DNA from: Saxidomus purpurata
Taxonomy: Eukaryota > Mollusca > Bivalvia > Venerida > Veneridae
DNA: 64,000 nt
Assembly (NCBI GenBank): GCA_022818135.1
Contig: JAFMSR010000015.1
Coordinates: 31,355,929 to 31,419,928 of the forward strand
Direction: 5' to 3'
In this document: in pieces, positions 1 through 12,940 of the stretch
Layout: every line of letters starts with the position of its first letter
Numbering within the stretch: the stretch's first letter is position 1
Notes under the pieces: model-generated
The model's database searches: none
What the model saw: only the letters and a program-made list of their open reading frames with translations
What the model was told of the DNA's origin: nothing
Position numbers and translations under genes: made by a program

Positions 1-270
1 ACTGCGACAAAAATTTTCATGCAGGGTTCGTTCCGCACTATTTCATTTGTAAGATATTTTACTCTATGGACATATCACTTCACCGTATCATTTCTACAAA
101 AGTCAATGCCTCGTTGGATTGCCAAGCACAATGTCTTAAGTCTGCGTCGACTTTTTAAAAAATGAGCCGATTTCTGAAGAAAACCCGCGATCTACCTTAA
201 ATCAGACATGATTGGACTGCAGCTAACGTAAAACCTTTTTTTAATTAGTCATGTGTAAAATTGGATATTT
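1..270 (-). pseudogene. Possible faint relic of the same receptor exon (TM3-TM5 part)
   Basis: By eye this stretch aligns with about 52230-52520 of the intact exon. CCAAGCAC at 131-138 matches the codons for the end of TM4, and GTGTAAAAT at 245-253 matches the sequence near the TM3 end. The distance between these anchors (about 116 bases) is nearly the same as in the intact gene (about 120). No open frame survives. The position is also the one predicted from the duplicated block that follows, because in the 28-30 kb copy the receptor relic lies in the same relative place. The alignment is weak and was not computed. Confidence 0.35.
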
Positions 271-2915
271 TTCAGTTATATCACATCCGCAGATGAAATT
301 TCGAATGTCGCAAATGCAACAGAAAGTCTTCATAAATTGGTCTTTTCCTAGCCCTAAGTCATTCCTTCACAAAGAGAATAATACATCAAAGAAATCACAT
401 TGTAGAAGACTCCTAATTAAAATGAACCAAAACACACGCCTATCCATCAGGACGTCAAAAGAGAATATTTCAGGCTTCTTGTATCGATAAAAATGTCTAA
501 ATGGCAGATATTTTGAACGTTATCGCCTTCGCACAAACGTATGTCTTAATCAGGTAACATATATCACAAAAATAACGTAGCACATTATCATTGTCTGTAA
601 TCTTGTGACCTAAATACGGATAATTATTTTCTTAGTTTCTTAGACACATGACCTTTTATACATTTGTACAAAGTAAAGCCATATTGATGATTCATTGAAC
701 CAACTTCAATGTAATTTAGTGTTCTGATTTTCCATCCTAGTGTCTTCTGTTCTTTTTCAGAATGTTGTGTAATGTCTTACCATCAATACTGTCGTTAAAG
801 AACAACCACTACACAAAGTAGTTTGACCTTATAGAAATGAAAAAATTAAAGTAGTTAAAAATGACTTTTTGTTATAATCAAACAGATGTTAAGAATACGC
901 CATGGTTATACTGTGAAAAATATTTTATGTGATACCAGTGTTTATTCTATTTCTTCCGTAACACTTGCATTAGTTATGTCTATATTTTTGTCCGCTCAGT
1001 ATATGTTGATTTTTAGATAACATGACACAAATGATTCTATAGAAGAATGATTTGCACAGCGCGTCAGTAAGCTCATTTATACTATTATTGTTGAAGGTCA
1101 CTTTTTGTGTTTTGGAAACACAGTGTATTTATAGTTTTGTCTTCAAATTCAGTTTTTAGGTGTTCACTAGACATATAATGAATACTTGTTTATGTTGTAA
1201 AATCATATTCTCTTTAGTTTTAAATGCTTACATTTTACATTCTGTGGAGTAATTCCTTACTAACATTACTCATTACTGCATAAATGCATTTAGTGGGTCA
1301 CAGTGGTCGAATTCATTGACTTTGCACAATCATTGGTAAAGGTATTTGTTCTGTGCCTCTGGACAGGGCATATAATGACAAATATGCTGCAGTCCATCCA
1401 CAAGTTTTGATACGATTGATGTGATGATGTACGGTTTCTCATGAGCAGACAAAACAAGGTGAATGGTTTTTGCTAAGCCGTTTCATTTAAACATAATCGC
1501 TTATTACAAGCATATGATACATCACAGACAGTCTCCTGTACAAACTGAAACAATTCAAATAAAATAGTAATGCCTTCTAACAGGAAAACCTCCAAAAAGC
1601 ATAACAAAAATGGAAAATGCACGTCTTCTATTTTTGATTGAAACAATGATAAAAAAGTTTATTTTAAGCAAATTTAATGCCATAGTAATATCGTTTAACA
1701 ATCATCAAGCATAGGGATTCATTTCTCTTGACATATACGGTTAATGGAAACTAATGAAGGCAAAAAAACTGTTTGTTTCAAATAACCTGCCGTTGGGAAG
1801 AAAAAATGATTACATATCACAAATCGTTATATGTTTGTTATCGTACAACGTCATATTGATTGATGTAATATAGCTGTAGATTCAAAATGTTACTTTTGGC
1901 CCCCCAAAAAATTGGATAGAGTAATATCAGTAAAACTGCCTATACTACACTCCTTTTTGTATGTATTTAATCTACTAAATATTCGTAAGTTGCTAGCATG
2001 ATTCACAAAAACTACTTGAGACCCCTTGTAAATGAAAACTTAAAAAAAAAATATTCATATACAACGTAGATCGCTGCGTTGAGTACTACAATAAAATACT
2101 TGCATATTGCAGTACAATTGTAAAATCTGTCTTTTTTCCGTTCTTCCTGTCATTAGTATTCATATATGGAATGTTGTTGCTAAGTTCCCTGAGTAATCTT
2201 GTTGATGATCATTTCTGCAAGTACAAGGACATTAATATTTTGAAAATTTAGTTTTATGTTATTCTTATGATTCTGACGTTCGTCTTAATGAATTCTGTCA
2301 ACTCCAAGATCATATCGCTTTTATGTTCTCAGGAATTTCATGAATTATTACTTTATAGCAATGTTCAAGTTAGCACAAAAGCATTTACACACCAGGAAGC
2401 CGGGTCATTAGTGGATGACTTACAGAACTTGCACTTAATGTGTACCTATATTGTCAGTTTGAAAACACCTTTAAAAATATATAATATTTCTTTAAAAAAT
2501 TACTTCAACAAGAAATGGGCTTGTATAACATAAATAACCACTTACCATGTCTAGACATACGATGTTGTATCAAAATATTACTAGTACATATCTTAGTATG
2601 TAACTCACATAATAAGAATACATTTCGCCGTCTCACAAAAACTCACACTACACTGCGACTGACAGAGGTATTAGCATGAAAACTTCCAAGTTGAAAACAT
2701 TGGTTTACTTGTAGAATCATACATTTGATCTAATAGGATATAATTTATCAAATCAAAAAAACAACACTTCCTGACATGCTAATAATCTTAAGTTTGTTCG
2801 GGATACTATGCATTTGATCGTAATAAGGATATATGCCTGTTATTCAATATCGTCATCGCAAAAGTCAGTGAAAATGCTAATTATCACTTCCGTACATGCT
2901 AAATTAGAGTGGTGG
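250..2915 (+). repeat. Segmental duplication family alpha, copy A
   Basis: Diverged but collinear with 6050-9800. Anchors include CATCAGGACGTCAAA (447/6221 region), GTCTAAATGGCAGATATTT, GCATATTGCAGTA with AATTGTAAAATCTGTC (2103/9280 region), TTCTTCCTGTCATTAGTATTC, and CAGTGAAAATGCTAAT (2866/9750 region). No coding sequence is visible. The core at 1720-1860 (TTAATGGAAACTAATGAAGG) recurs elsewhere. Boundaries are approximate. Confidence 0.8.
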
Positions 2916-4902
2916 AACTCTATGCTGGTGGTATCCACTATGCTGGTGGTACTCCGAAAAACGCTATTTACAGAAAAGCAGATGAAGAAATATTTTTCAT
3001 GGTATATTCAGCATTGACAGTCGATGGAATGCAACGCAAACGTATTGATAGCCACTGTGCTAATCACCCAGTTAAAGTTAGCTTTTTGATAAAACTTACT
3101 TCTTTTGTAAAAATATATATTCTATTGAAACTGTTATATCTTGTTTGTTAATATTTAGGCTCAAAATATTTCCAGCCTGTTGATTGTCAAATATCACATA
3201 CCACCAGCATGGCCCTTTGAAATTTCATGACTGTGTGTCAGTAGCTCCCAGAAGGACATATCAAATGTTAATTAACATCTTGTTTATTTGCATATATGCT
3301 GTCAAAATGGTTAGGATTTCCTGCTTTCAACAGCTCAATATACCTCCAGATAGGTTCCCCCCCCCATATACTCAGTTCTACGATGTAATAAATCAACAGA
3401 ATGCACAACCGAGCATACTTATATTCTTTCAATGTTTCTTGGTTATAACAAGGCATTTACTTCTGTGTTTCTTTATTGAATGTTTCCCATGCAATTGCAT
3501 GCTACAAGCTTCTGATAATTCTTTCAAAAATATTTTCTTGGTCAATCTTTGGTTCGGTCATACCATCTATGCTACCGAGGCTACATCAGCATGTACATCA
3601 GTGCAATGTCATTTATTTACAAAGTAAAACTGCTTATTGTCTTTGCTGTAACCAGTGTCTTTAACTTTTATTGCCGAACATACTACGATCAACTCGATAC
3701 GAAAGACAATAAAGAAGTCAGCCGTTGCAAATGTCAGTACAGCACGATAATGAAAGGAGCGGATGGCAAAGTAACGTGTACTGTAAGAGGAATGTCCAAC
3801 CATATACATTACAGTAAAATATAAATAGAAATGCTGATATGCATTTCAATGACAAAGTTGTAAAAGATGTGTTCCATTATTTTCTGTATCATATCAAAAG
3901 CTAAGAAATTATATGTTACAGTTTTGTATTAAAGCGAAATATATCTAACTGTTCGAAAGAATTGAGGAACATATCAAAGGTCCATTACTAATACCAAATT
4001 GAATTTTATTGAACTGTAACAGGGAAATACAGTTTAAAACTTGCTTCTAAACCTTTATTAAAGCCGTGGAGTATTTACCTGCTTGAAATACTGCTGAAGA
4101 AAAACGAGTGACTGAATGTTTTTGTAATTCCTTAGATTGACCTAGGTGGTCTTTTTGTCCTACTTTCGCTTTATTGAATACAGTCAGAAATGTACGTTGC
4201 AGATCATTGGAAGGGAAATTCTTTCAACTCTATTTAAAATAGGCATGATTAGTCACATACAACCTATTTACAACCTCTTTCTGTGAGATATTTTTGAAAA
4301 TGCAAAATATAATTTATTAATTTATTTGTTAAACTCAAAATTTCATCACAATATGGTCACATTTGATGCAGTATTTCATATTTTCATTTTGGGAAGACGT
4401 CTATTACAATTCAGGATTAAAAAGAAAATTCGATTTGGTCTTAGTAATGGACCTTTAAAAATGCGGAAAGTGCAGCCTGAGTAAGACATTTTGATCCATT
4501 GAATGTTTGCAAAGTGGTCCCGATTTTGATTTCAATTTTAAGATGTTTCCTTCCAGTTGCACAGGAGACAATAATATGTTTAGACAAAATATTGAACAGT
4601 TGTTTCAAAACTAATTATAAGTTTAGATGTTTAGTCTACGTCGACATCTTTAACAAACTAGGCACGTACATTTGTCATGAAAATGTTTATATTTTATTTG
4701 AGTATAACAAAACAAGTGCATATTAAAATACCAATATGTGAATCTTTTAAGCAGCTAAAACTAAATAATCATGAAGTTTCTCTCTTTTGCTGAATTCCTA
4801 AGATACCAGTCATAATTTCAGTTTTTATATGTAAGTGAATAAATAATACTCTCCTGTCTAAACTTAATTATTCATTCATCATATTTCTTCTTCTGGGATA
4901 AA
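2916..4902. other. No recognised gene
   Basis: AT-rich. A short imperfect duplication (CTATGCTGGTGGTA twice, 2921-2955) and a C8 run at 3358-3365 are the only structures seen. The 147-codon frame at 3184-3627 resembles no family. Confidence 0.5.
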
Positions 4903-5191
4903 AAAACATGTTTTGATACCGCCTCGACAGCCTAGTGGTAGAGCGTCCGCTTCGAGTGCGGGAGGTCGTGGGTTCGCTCCCTGGCCGCGTCATACCAAAG
5001 ACGTAAAAAATGGTACCAGTGGCTCCCTTGCTTGGCGCTCAGCATTAAAAGGGAAAAACTGGCTTCTCTTCTCTCATACCCTCATGGCGATGAATACCAT
5101 CAGGAATGAGGTGTCGAGAGTGATTAATAAAAGTTGTATAACTTGTTTCACAATCGACTTAAAATAAATTAGTATAAACCAAAACATGTTT
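4903..5191 (+). mobile_element. tRNA-derived SINE with target-site duplication
   Basis: A tRNA-like head carries an A box (TAGTGGTAGAGCG, 4933-4945), a CCGC/GCGG anticodon stem with CGA in anticodon position (4953-4955), and a B box (GGTTCGCTCCC, 4971-4981), the internal promoter for RNA polymerase III. It runs on into GGCCGCGTCATACC and the GGCGCTCAGCATTAA segment typical of mollusc SINEs, then into a tail ending AAAATAAATTAGTATAAA. Flanked by 11-bp direct repeats AAAACATGTTT at 4903-4913 and 5181-5191. Family name (Meta-SINE or RUDI type) is my recollection, not checked. Confidence 0.88.
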
Positions 5192-6049
5192 ACAGCCATA
5201 AACTTTAGACATGATTTATCTAATACATGTATATAGAAACATGTACAACATCTTGAAATATTTATCGTGTGCAAGTTCTTGTATAAAGTAACCTTGATTA
5301 AGAAAGCAAATCTAGTGTCAAGTTACACGTGTAGAGCACGTTAGATATCTAATATAATTAATTTAGTCTTCGTTTATCATTTATTAGTCCCCTGCTTCAA
5401 GTTGATATGTTTATATACCATTGTTGAGGAACTGAATAGATGTACTCGGGTGAATGAATATCGTTGTGAAATAGTATAAAATCTCGAGGATATTGCATGA
5501 AAGCACAATACACTTTACATTTCCAAAACCCATCGTGCAAATGTGTATGCCTAAATAAATCTATTAAATTGATATCCAATAGGTAGCATAAATACTATCA
5601 AAATCACCCATTTTAAATCCAATTTGCATTTTGCCCATGGGATCAGAATGGCTGTAAACAATGTTATTTATGGTGTAAGTTCATGTCGCTTTTTAAGTAG
5701 AGTTTACAAAAATCATAATGTCTGTAATTTTACATTAATGACATTAATCACCTAATTACTTATGCTACTCACTGTAATGAATAAACACGATGCTAATCAA
5801 CCATGACGTCAAGAAATGAGTGAATGTCAATGGTAACTCTCTTTTAGTAAGAGAAAGAGTTTTTTTATGTTTTTATGTAATTCCGTACATATTTCGTGAC
5901 ATGTTAAACGATTATATAAAAACTATTGCTGTCCTGAGAACTGTTAGACACATTTTACTGCCATTTCTTGAACACTAATTGATTGTGCAAATGAGTGCAC
6001 AGTGCAACAGAAGCAAGAACATGTTTACAAAAAAGCATCTAAAACTAAT
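5192..6049. other. No recognised feature
   Basis: AT-rich spacer between the SINE and alpha copy B. By position it could once have held the receptor exon belonging to copy B, but I cannot align it convincingly. Confidence 0.4.
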
Positions 6050-7734
6050 TAATCATATGCCAATCTGTATATTTTTCCAATTCAATTAACACCGGAGATG
6101 AGATTTCAGATCGGATATCTTTATAATTCTTTCTTTCCTCGTGTTACAAACAGAATTATACATCACAATAATCACCTTACAACACACTCCTAATTAAAAT
6201 GCTACACACCCTATACATCAGGACGTCAAAGGAGAATATTTAGGACTTCTTGTATCGATACAAATGTCTAAATGGCAGATATTTTTAACGTATCGCCTTC
6301 ACACAAACAAATGTCTTAATCAAATGACGTATGTGACAAAAATAGCGTAGCTTATTATCATTGTCTGTAATTACTTTGACTTAAATACGGATATGTCCTT
6401 ACATTCCTAGACATAAGCCCTCTTATACATGGACATACAAAGTTAAGCCCTAAAAGTGATTTATTTGACCGACTTGACTGTAATAAAGTGATCGGGTGAT
6501 CCATTCGTGTGGCTTCTAAAACTTTCAAGATTTGCTAGATCAAGTACATTTGAACTAATTAGGAAAAGACATACATTTGTATTAAGCTGTTTAACATCAT
6601 TTTACTATATATCGAAGATACGCCTTTGCTTAAAATGAGAAGCTAGGGATTTTATCCCCGTTTGAAGAAAACATTCTTCTTCCGTTCACTTAATCAAAAT
6701 TTTCGTTACTTTTCTCCATTACTTGTCAAAATTTTGCTACTGCTTTGTCGAAATTTTACTTTTCTGTCTCAAATGTTTACCGTTCAATATTTCGGTAAAT
6801 GCATTTTGAAATACTATGAAACAATAAAAATATTATTACGTATAATATCAAGGCAAGTATTCAAAACGAATCTTTCAGTCGATTTGATTCATTGTGAAGA
6901 TCAAGTGAATGTTTCTGTTTTTTACCTCTTGAACGCCCTACATGAGAAAAAAAGTCCCCAACAGTACGACAATGCGCTTCGTGCATGAGTGCTTCGTTTA
7001 AAATCAAAATTAATATTAGGTTTTGGTAATATTTTGTAATATGCATTTTTTCTATTTCACCGCATTACGGATTTCAATCAATCCTCTAAAACAACAAACA
7101 TATCAATGAGGTACAAAGTACATTTGGTCCTATAGCTAGTGTGTAAAGGTTGTGTGGCTATATTTCATGTCCGTTCTGTATCTTGAGGCCATACATCAGT
7201 TCATTCTGTGTCAGACATAGTGGTATAAGTTCATGTGGTTATTGAGCATCTCTTGAATTACTTTGCAGATAAAACAGCACACACATTTATCACATTGAAT
7301 GATGTGCACAGCGCATATGTCAGTCTGCTCAGCTCAGTTCAGGATCATTTTTGAAGGTCAGGAAGAATTTCGAAAACATCATGACGTCAAAGTATAAATT
7401 CGATCCGTTGCCTTAGTGACCGAAAATAAATCGATTTGATTTGCAATCTTTCCGACATGAATGCTATTCCTGGTAAGTTTATTTAAAGACTGCCTATGGA
7501 CAAGGTACCTTATGTAACACGTGATCTACGTAAGATGTAAATTGGTACATATGTAAATGTTACATGTTATAGAAATAACTTGTATTCGATTTGATAGGTG
7601 ATTGGTTTGATCATTATAATGGTGGATTCTAAATTCTCATTTAAGACGCTAAAACATTTTTGTACGTCGTCGAATTTGAACAAATTAGTTAAAAAATAAA
7701 ATAGATACAAATACGTATCTCATTTCAGTACATC

Positions 7735-8555
7735 AGCTTTTTTTCACCCTTTTTGAGAAAAGGCGATACATAGGGATCGCTTTGTCCTTCGGTCCGTCAA
7801 TCCGTCGGTCCGTCACAAAAAACTTAACATTGGCTATAACTCTGCCATTTCTCAAGATTTCTTCATAAAACTTTCAAATTGTATTGCTTAAGACAAAAGG
7901 GTCGTGATGCCGCAGAATTTTATAGGTCAAGGTTTTATTTGACAGAGTTATGCCCCTTTTTGTACTTAGTTTTTGTCATGAAAACTGAAAATTGGCTATA
8001 ACTTTGCCATTATTTAAGATCTCTTCATCAAACTTTCAGGTTGCATTGCTTATGACAAAAGAGTTGTGATGCAGCCATATTTTGTAGGTCAAGGTCGTAT
8101 TTGACAGAGTTATGCCCCTTCTTGTATTTAGATTTTGACTATAACTTTGCCATTTCTAAAATTTTCTTCATCAAACTTTCAAATTGTATTGCTTAGTTTA
8201 TACTTATTTATTTAAGCTTGATTGTGAAGAAAGCTTGTAGCTTATCAAATCACTCTCGAGTCCGCTTCCTGGAGAAACCAATACTGGTGGCATATGAGGA
8301 GGTACGATCGTGACCCCTGTGGGGCTCGAACCCGCAACCTCCGGGTTGAGCGGCAGATACCTTAACCTCTACACCACCGTTCCCCTTGTTGGATAGCTTT
8401 AGACGGAAGGGTTGTGATGCCGCAAAATTTTATAGGTCAAGGTCATATTTGATAGAGTTATGCCCATTTTTGTACTAATTTTGTCACGAAATTATTGGTT
8501 TTTCTGACAAAGTGTAAGAGGGCGACACAAGTGTTCTACTGAGCACCCATCAAGT
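7735..8555 (+). mobile_element. TIR-type interspersed repeat with internal tandem monomers, split by a SINE
   Basis: Starts near CACCCTTTTTGAGAAAAGGC and ends AGAGGGCGACACAAGTG. Inside are three monomers of about 150-160 bases, each with TTGGCTATAACTTTGCCATT, TTCATCAAACTTTCA, GTGATGC, TAGGTCAAGGT and AGTTATGCCCC. The same family recurs at 25560-25985 with better ends. Probably a non-autonomous DNA transposon; no transposase is encoded. Absent from the matching place of alpha copy A. Confidence 0.7.
8197..8385 (-). mobile_element. tRNA-derived SINE, minus strand, nested in a TIR-type repeat
   Basis: On the minus strand a tRNA-like head has an A box near GGTGTAGAGGTTAAGG and a B box GGTTCGAGCCC (8322-8332). 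Its 3' tail, CGAGAGTGATTTGATAAG to AAATAAATAAGTATAAA, matches the tail of the SINE at 4914-5180, though the head differs. Diverged direct repeats flank it (TTGTATTGCTTAG on the left, TTGGATAGCTTTAG on the right). It interrupts the 7735-8555 repeat, whose sequence resumes beyond it. Confidence 0.85.
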
Positions 8556-10764
8556 TTATATAACTGTTACAATTTAGGATCTCTTTACCTCTAAAACCTG
8601 AATTGCTTCAAACAAAATAGAAATTTCTTCTGACAGGAAAATCACCAAAAGCAAAAGAAAAACTTGTCTTTGATTAAATGTTTTCTATTTGTTGATAAAT
8701 TTATTATAGCATAGTCATATAATCTAAGTATGAAATTCAACAGTTATTTTAACGTTATAATGCGGCTTCTATCTGTTTACTCTTATCGTGCTTGCACAGT
8801 ACAGTGAGTGTGTTCCTGACATACATGATTAATGAAAACTAATGAAGGCAATAAGCCAGCAGTTTGTTTAGATGGACGTGCTGGAGGAAAGAGAAACGCG
8901 TACATATCACATTGTCAAGTTGTTATCTGTTTGTTATCTCACGGCATCTTTTTTAGTGATGTAATATAGCTGTACATTCAAAATGTTAGTTTTAACCGGA
9001 AATAAAACGTCACAATAACATAAAAAAAACTGTCGGTACTTCATTTAAAATTGTGAGATATGCTATTTATAGAAACAATATAAATATTGAATATCTTTGT
9101 ATTCATATACATTGTTATTTATGAAATATTCATAATTTCACATCTCATAAAACTATTTTTAGAATCGTGATGAAAAACAGCAGACTTATAAATAATGTAA
9201 AAATACAAAGTATATCGCTGCATTGATGACGCGAAAAACAGCATAAAAACAGAGAACTAATGCAAAAATAATTGTATTTGCATATTGCAGTATAATTGTA
9301 AAATCTGTCATTTTTCTATGTTTTAGAATGACGTTTCTTCCTGTCATTAGTATTCATACATGAAAATGTTGCTGCAAAATTCCCTGAGTAATCTTGTTGT
9401 TGATCGTTTCTGACAAAATTTGCGAAAACAGGGACATTAACAAATTGAAAATTTAGTTTTACATTTTTTTTATGATTGTTACGTTCGTGTTAATGAAATC
9501 TGTCAAATCCAAGATAATTTAACTCTTATTTACTGGAAAAAGTATGTTCTCAAGAGATTCATGAATATTTATTTTAAAGCAATGTTTAAGTTCACACAAA
9601 AAGATTTTAACGCCTGGAAATCATGCCATTAATGGACGATTTGCAGACAAACAACTCAAAAAGCACTTTATGAAATGCTCTTTTAATGTGCATTGCTTTT
9701 AAAGGGGTATGAAAATTATGCCATTAACTTGCAATTATCGAGTGTAATCAGTGAAAATGCTAATAAATATTTCCTTAATGTCAGCATGCACCGTCGAAGT
9801 TACGAGCGGCAACAGATAGAACACTGATTTATGAATATTTCAGAAGTCTACACTTTGTTCTTACTGAGCGTCTTCACAAACAAAACTCTAGGTTCACAAC
9901 TTTATATGCTAATATTCTCACAATGTTAATGAAGTTTGAAAATAACAGTACATACTTATCTATTGTCTTTTTTATTTGAACTCGTTTGGAGCATTGTCTC
10001 ATATACTAGCTTCCGGTGATACTTCGCAAACATTTTCTTGCTCATTTGCTCATTCCTAACAAAATTTGTCAATTCACTAAGACTGTACCGGTATAAATCA
10101 AATATTAATTTTAATGTGTGTTTGGTGTATGCTTTCTGATGTGATTGCGTATTTAAGAATGTAATTTCTTGTACATAGAGCACTTAATGAAAAAACACAT
10201 TATGTTGAAGTATCTCATTATTGATGCATATCATGCCTGTTCTACAAGACCAACAACAATAACAATTTGCTTTTGGTTTTTTCAAGTTACATTATGTCAT
10301 AGCTTCATGCTGGATACCTGTGGTATCGTTAATAACGAACAACAATGAACTAGGTGATATGTTTTATTGCATCTATCAAAACCACGCTTTTAAGTTTTAC
10401 ACTTGAACACATTTGTACTTCGGTATATAATGTAGTTGAATTGGTTTGATAATTATCTATGTAAAATTTAGCATTTAACTGAACACATTTTTTTATTTTC
10501 ATGTATAAGACCGATGTGGGTTCTCATATTTACAAGTTTTTAAAGCACGGTCTAAGTTTGTAACATGTTGGGACTTTATGACCGATCACCCGCAAGGAAT
10601 TTCAAATGGTCATGGGTTTCATCTTTTAAATGACAGAAGTACTTACATGTATGTATTTTGTATTTAGTAAAACGTTGAAAGTATTTCAATCATTCTATCA
10701 TTTTACCGAAGGGTGTTTTTGGCGAAAAATGTTTCGGCTACTATCTATTTACATTTATCTTGAG

Positions 10765-10900
10765 TGCAGTCAGTTAGTTTAATGAAAATTAATGAATGCA
10801 ATGGTACACAGTTTGTTTCAATTAATATACTAGAGAAAAGAGAGAATCTGAAAATAACCAACATGTGGTTATCTTTTTTTCTATCTAATACCTTCATTCG
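10765..10900 (+). repeat. Family alpha core, copy C
   Basis: AATGAAAATTAATGAATGCAA followed by CAGTTTGTTTCAATTA and an AGAGAAAAGAGAGAAT stretch match the cores at 1720-1860 and 8803-8950. Only the core is recognisable here. Confidence 0.6.
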
Positions 10901-11822
10901 ATGATTATGAAATACATATTTTAACGCCTTCGCTGTTATTTTTTGGGTTCAAACACTCTGTAAGCTCTAAATAATTTGATAAACCATTTTAAAACACAAA
11001 AAGAAAACATTCGTAAATCGATCAGAGAGGAACGAACTACACATTCGTACAAGTGCTAGAGAGAATGACAGAAAATATATTGATATATGATAGTAGTGGT
11101 TTTCGTTTCTAATTACAGATTTTATTGTCACTTGTATGAAAATAATGCAGCGAGATTCTCTTTGATGGCTTGAGCTCACCCGCTTTTGACAATTACTATG
11201 CCGGTACCAGTAAATATAGTGTTATGATGATTGTCGTCAAATTGGAAACATCCGATAATTACTTAATGTATTGACCTCTTTTCAGAAATTACGTCAATGG
11301 TTAATTATAAGCAATGGAGAATTTACCAAATAATCAGTCACGTATTTTGAAAAAGATTATTATAGATGGTTTATAGAAACAATTCTCCAGGACAGTACCC
11401 TCCAGTTTGAAACAACATTTGAAAACAGATTTGTAAAGGATTCGGAATATACAGTCTTGTTTTTTCTGTGGTGGTTTTGCTGTTCTTAATTTGGTATCTG
11501 GACACATTAGACGTTTTTGTCCAAATATATGCCGTTTATCTAATTTACACTAGAATTTAATACTTTCATTATCGAACATCTTTATCATAATTAACCATTT
11601 AATGGATCCTGGTAACGGCGTACTAGATAGAAATGCATGACTCTATGTTCGCTTCGATGTGTACGTTCAAATAAGTTTCTTAGCAACTCCTTTATATTTT
11701 TTGTGTTGAATATGTGAGCATACTACTCACTACTTCAAGAAACAAGTAAAATGTCCTTTAGTGTGTGAATGAAGGATACTGAATACTGTTATTGGTGTGC
11801 GTCCAGTTAGCCCACATAGTTC

Positions 11823-11839
11823 CCCCCCCCCCCCCCCCC
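11823..11839. repeat. C17 homopolymer
   Basis: Run of 17 C in otherwise AT-rich DNA; no neighbouring gene. Confidence 0.9.
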
Positions 11840-12699
11840 GAAACCAAGAAATGAGGTTATGTTTACAATTGTTCAATTTTATATATTGATAACGTGCGAA
11901 ATTAGTATTGAAATTCGCTAAGATAAACAAATCGCTTTGTGTGCAAACTATACATGTTTCACTTACAGTTAATATAATACTTTTTAACAATGGTCATAAC
12001 GTAGTCAAGACATATACATAAAACATATGCATTGGCATATCTAGAAAACAAATATGAAATAAAATAATGTTTTAAACAGATTAAAATGAACATATACCAT
12101 GAACAAATGGTGTAATATATAGGTACTGACAAGACAAGTAATAAAACACTGTCATGGTTTTATGCTGAAACATGTAAAAGAATCTTATCATTTGACTTTT
12201 ATTTCGGAGCCTCATAACATTTTAGCGTGTTTAACTTTAAACTGGCAAGAGACGCCAGACTTTAAAACTCTGTTCCGTTAAGTCAATGTGAATGGTGTCC
12301 ATTTCTCGTTTGAGCAAACTGCATCTATTACAGGTTTAACGAATACAGTATAATAAAAGTAATTTTGCAATTCTGGCGTAATTGTTATTTTTATTTTATT
12401 TCATGGAATATTTCAATTTTTGACTAGCCTTAGGATAATCAAAACTGATTTTTACAGATTTCCTCCATATTCACTGGTAATGAAACTGCTGTTCAGATGA
12501 TCTATATTTTTGATTATGATGTTTGCAATGTTCATTAATCTAGGAGTAAAATAATAAAACTCATTGATAAATATCTTATTTAGAATTTTGATGGTCACTT
12601 TGAACGATAACATAACTTTAAGGTACAATTCACATATTACAAAAGCAACGTAGTAATTGTTATTTATTCTACTTAAAGTGGAATTATGTACATTTTTTC

Positions 12700-12940
12700 A
12701 AGTAAAAGCCAGCTGAAATAGGTGTATGTAAAACGGGTAGAGGAAATAATAGCTTTTAACACCAAACTCTTCCTGCTGCCAGTACGAAATAATAACTTTC
12801 CAAATATTAGTTTTGCCAATTTTGACTGGGAGAGTCAATTTAAGAAAACAACATCTGCATGCAGGAGTTGCTTCCCTTCCACTGCCGAAATCTCTACCAA
12901 CAACAACAATAACAAAGGAACTATTATTCTGTAAGTCCAA
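12700..12940. repeat. Probable dispersed repeat block
   Basis: More even base composition than its surroundings and open in frames on both strands (12722-12934 plus, 12698-12940 minus). The stretch GTTGCTTCCCTTCCACTGCC and GCAGCAGGAAGAG-like minus-strand text look like dispersed mollusc repeat sequence from memory. No protein family is recognisable in either frame. Confidence 0.35.

Larger units (their letters stand above)
6050..9800 (+). repeat. Segmental duplication family alpha, copy B
   Basis: Second long copy of the block at 250-2915, about 800 bases longer mainly because a TIR-type repeat (7735-8555), itself split by a SINE, was inserted. The core is at 8803-8950. No gene is visible; the short open frames here have no family resemblance. 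Confidence 0.8.
9801..12699. other. No recognised gene; holds alpha core C and a C17 run
   Basis: AT-rich on both strands with only short random open frames. Confidence 0.5.

Noticed and set aside
3184..3627. 147-codon open frame on the plus strand
   Set aside because: No family motif, low-complexity AT-driven composition, and no splice-site or duplicate support. Frames of this length are expected by chance in 64 kb.
4918..4995. A genuine tRNA gene
   Set aside because: The A and B boxes are present, but the acceptor stem does not pair well, the sequence continues into a SINE body and tail, and target duplications flank the whole unit.
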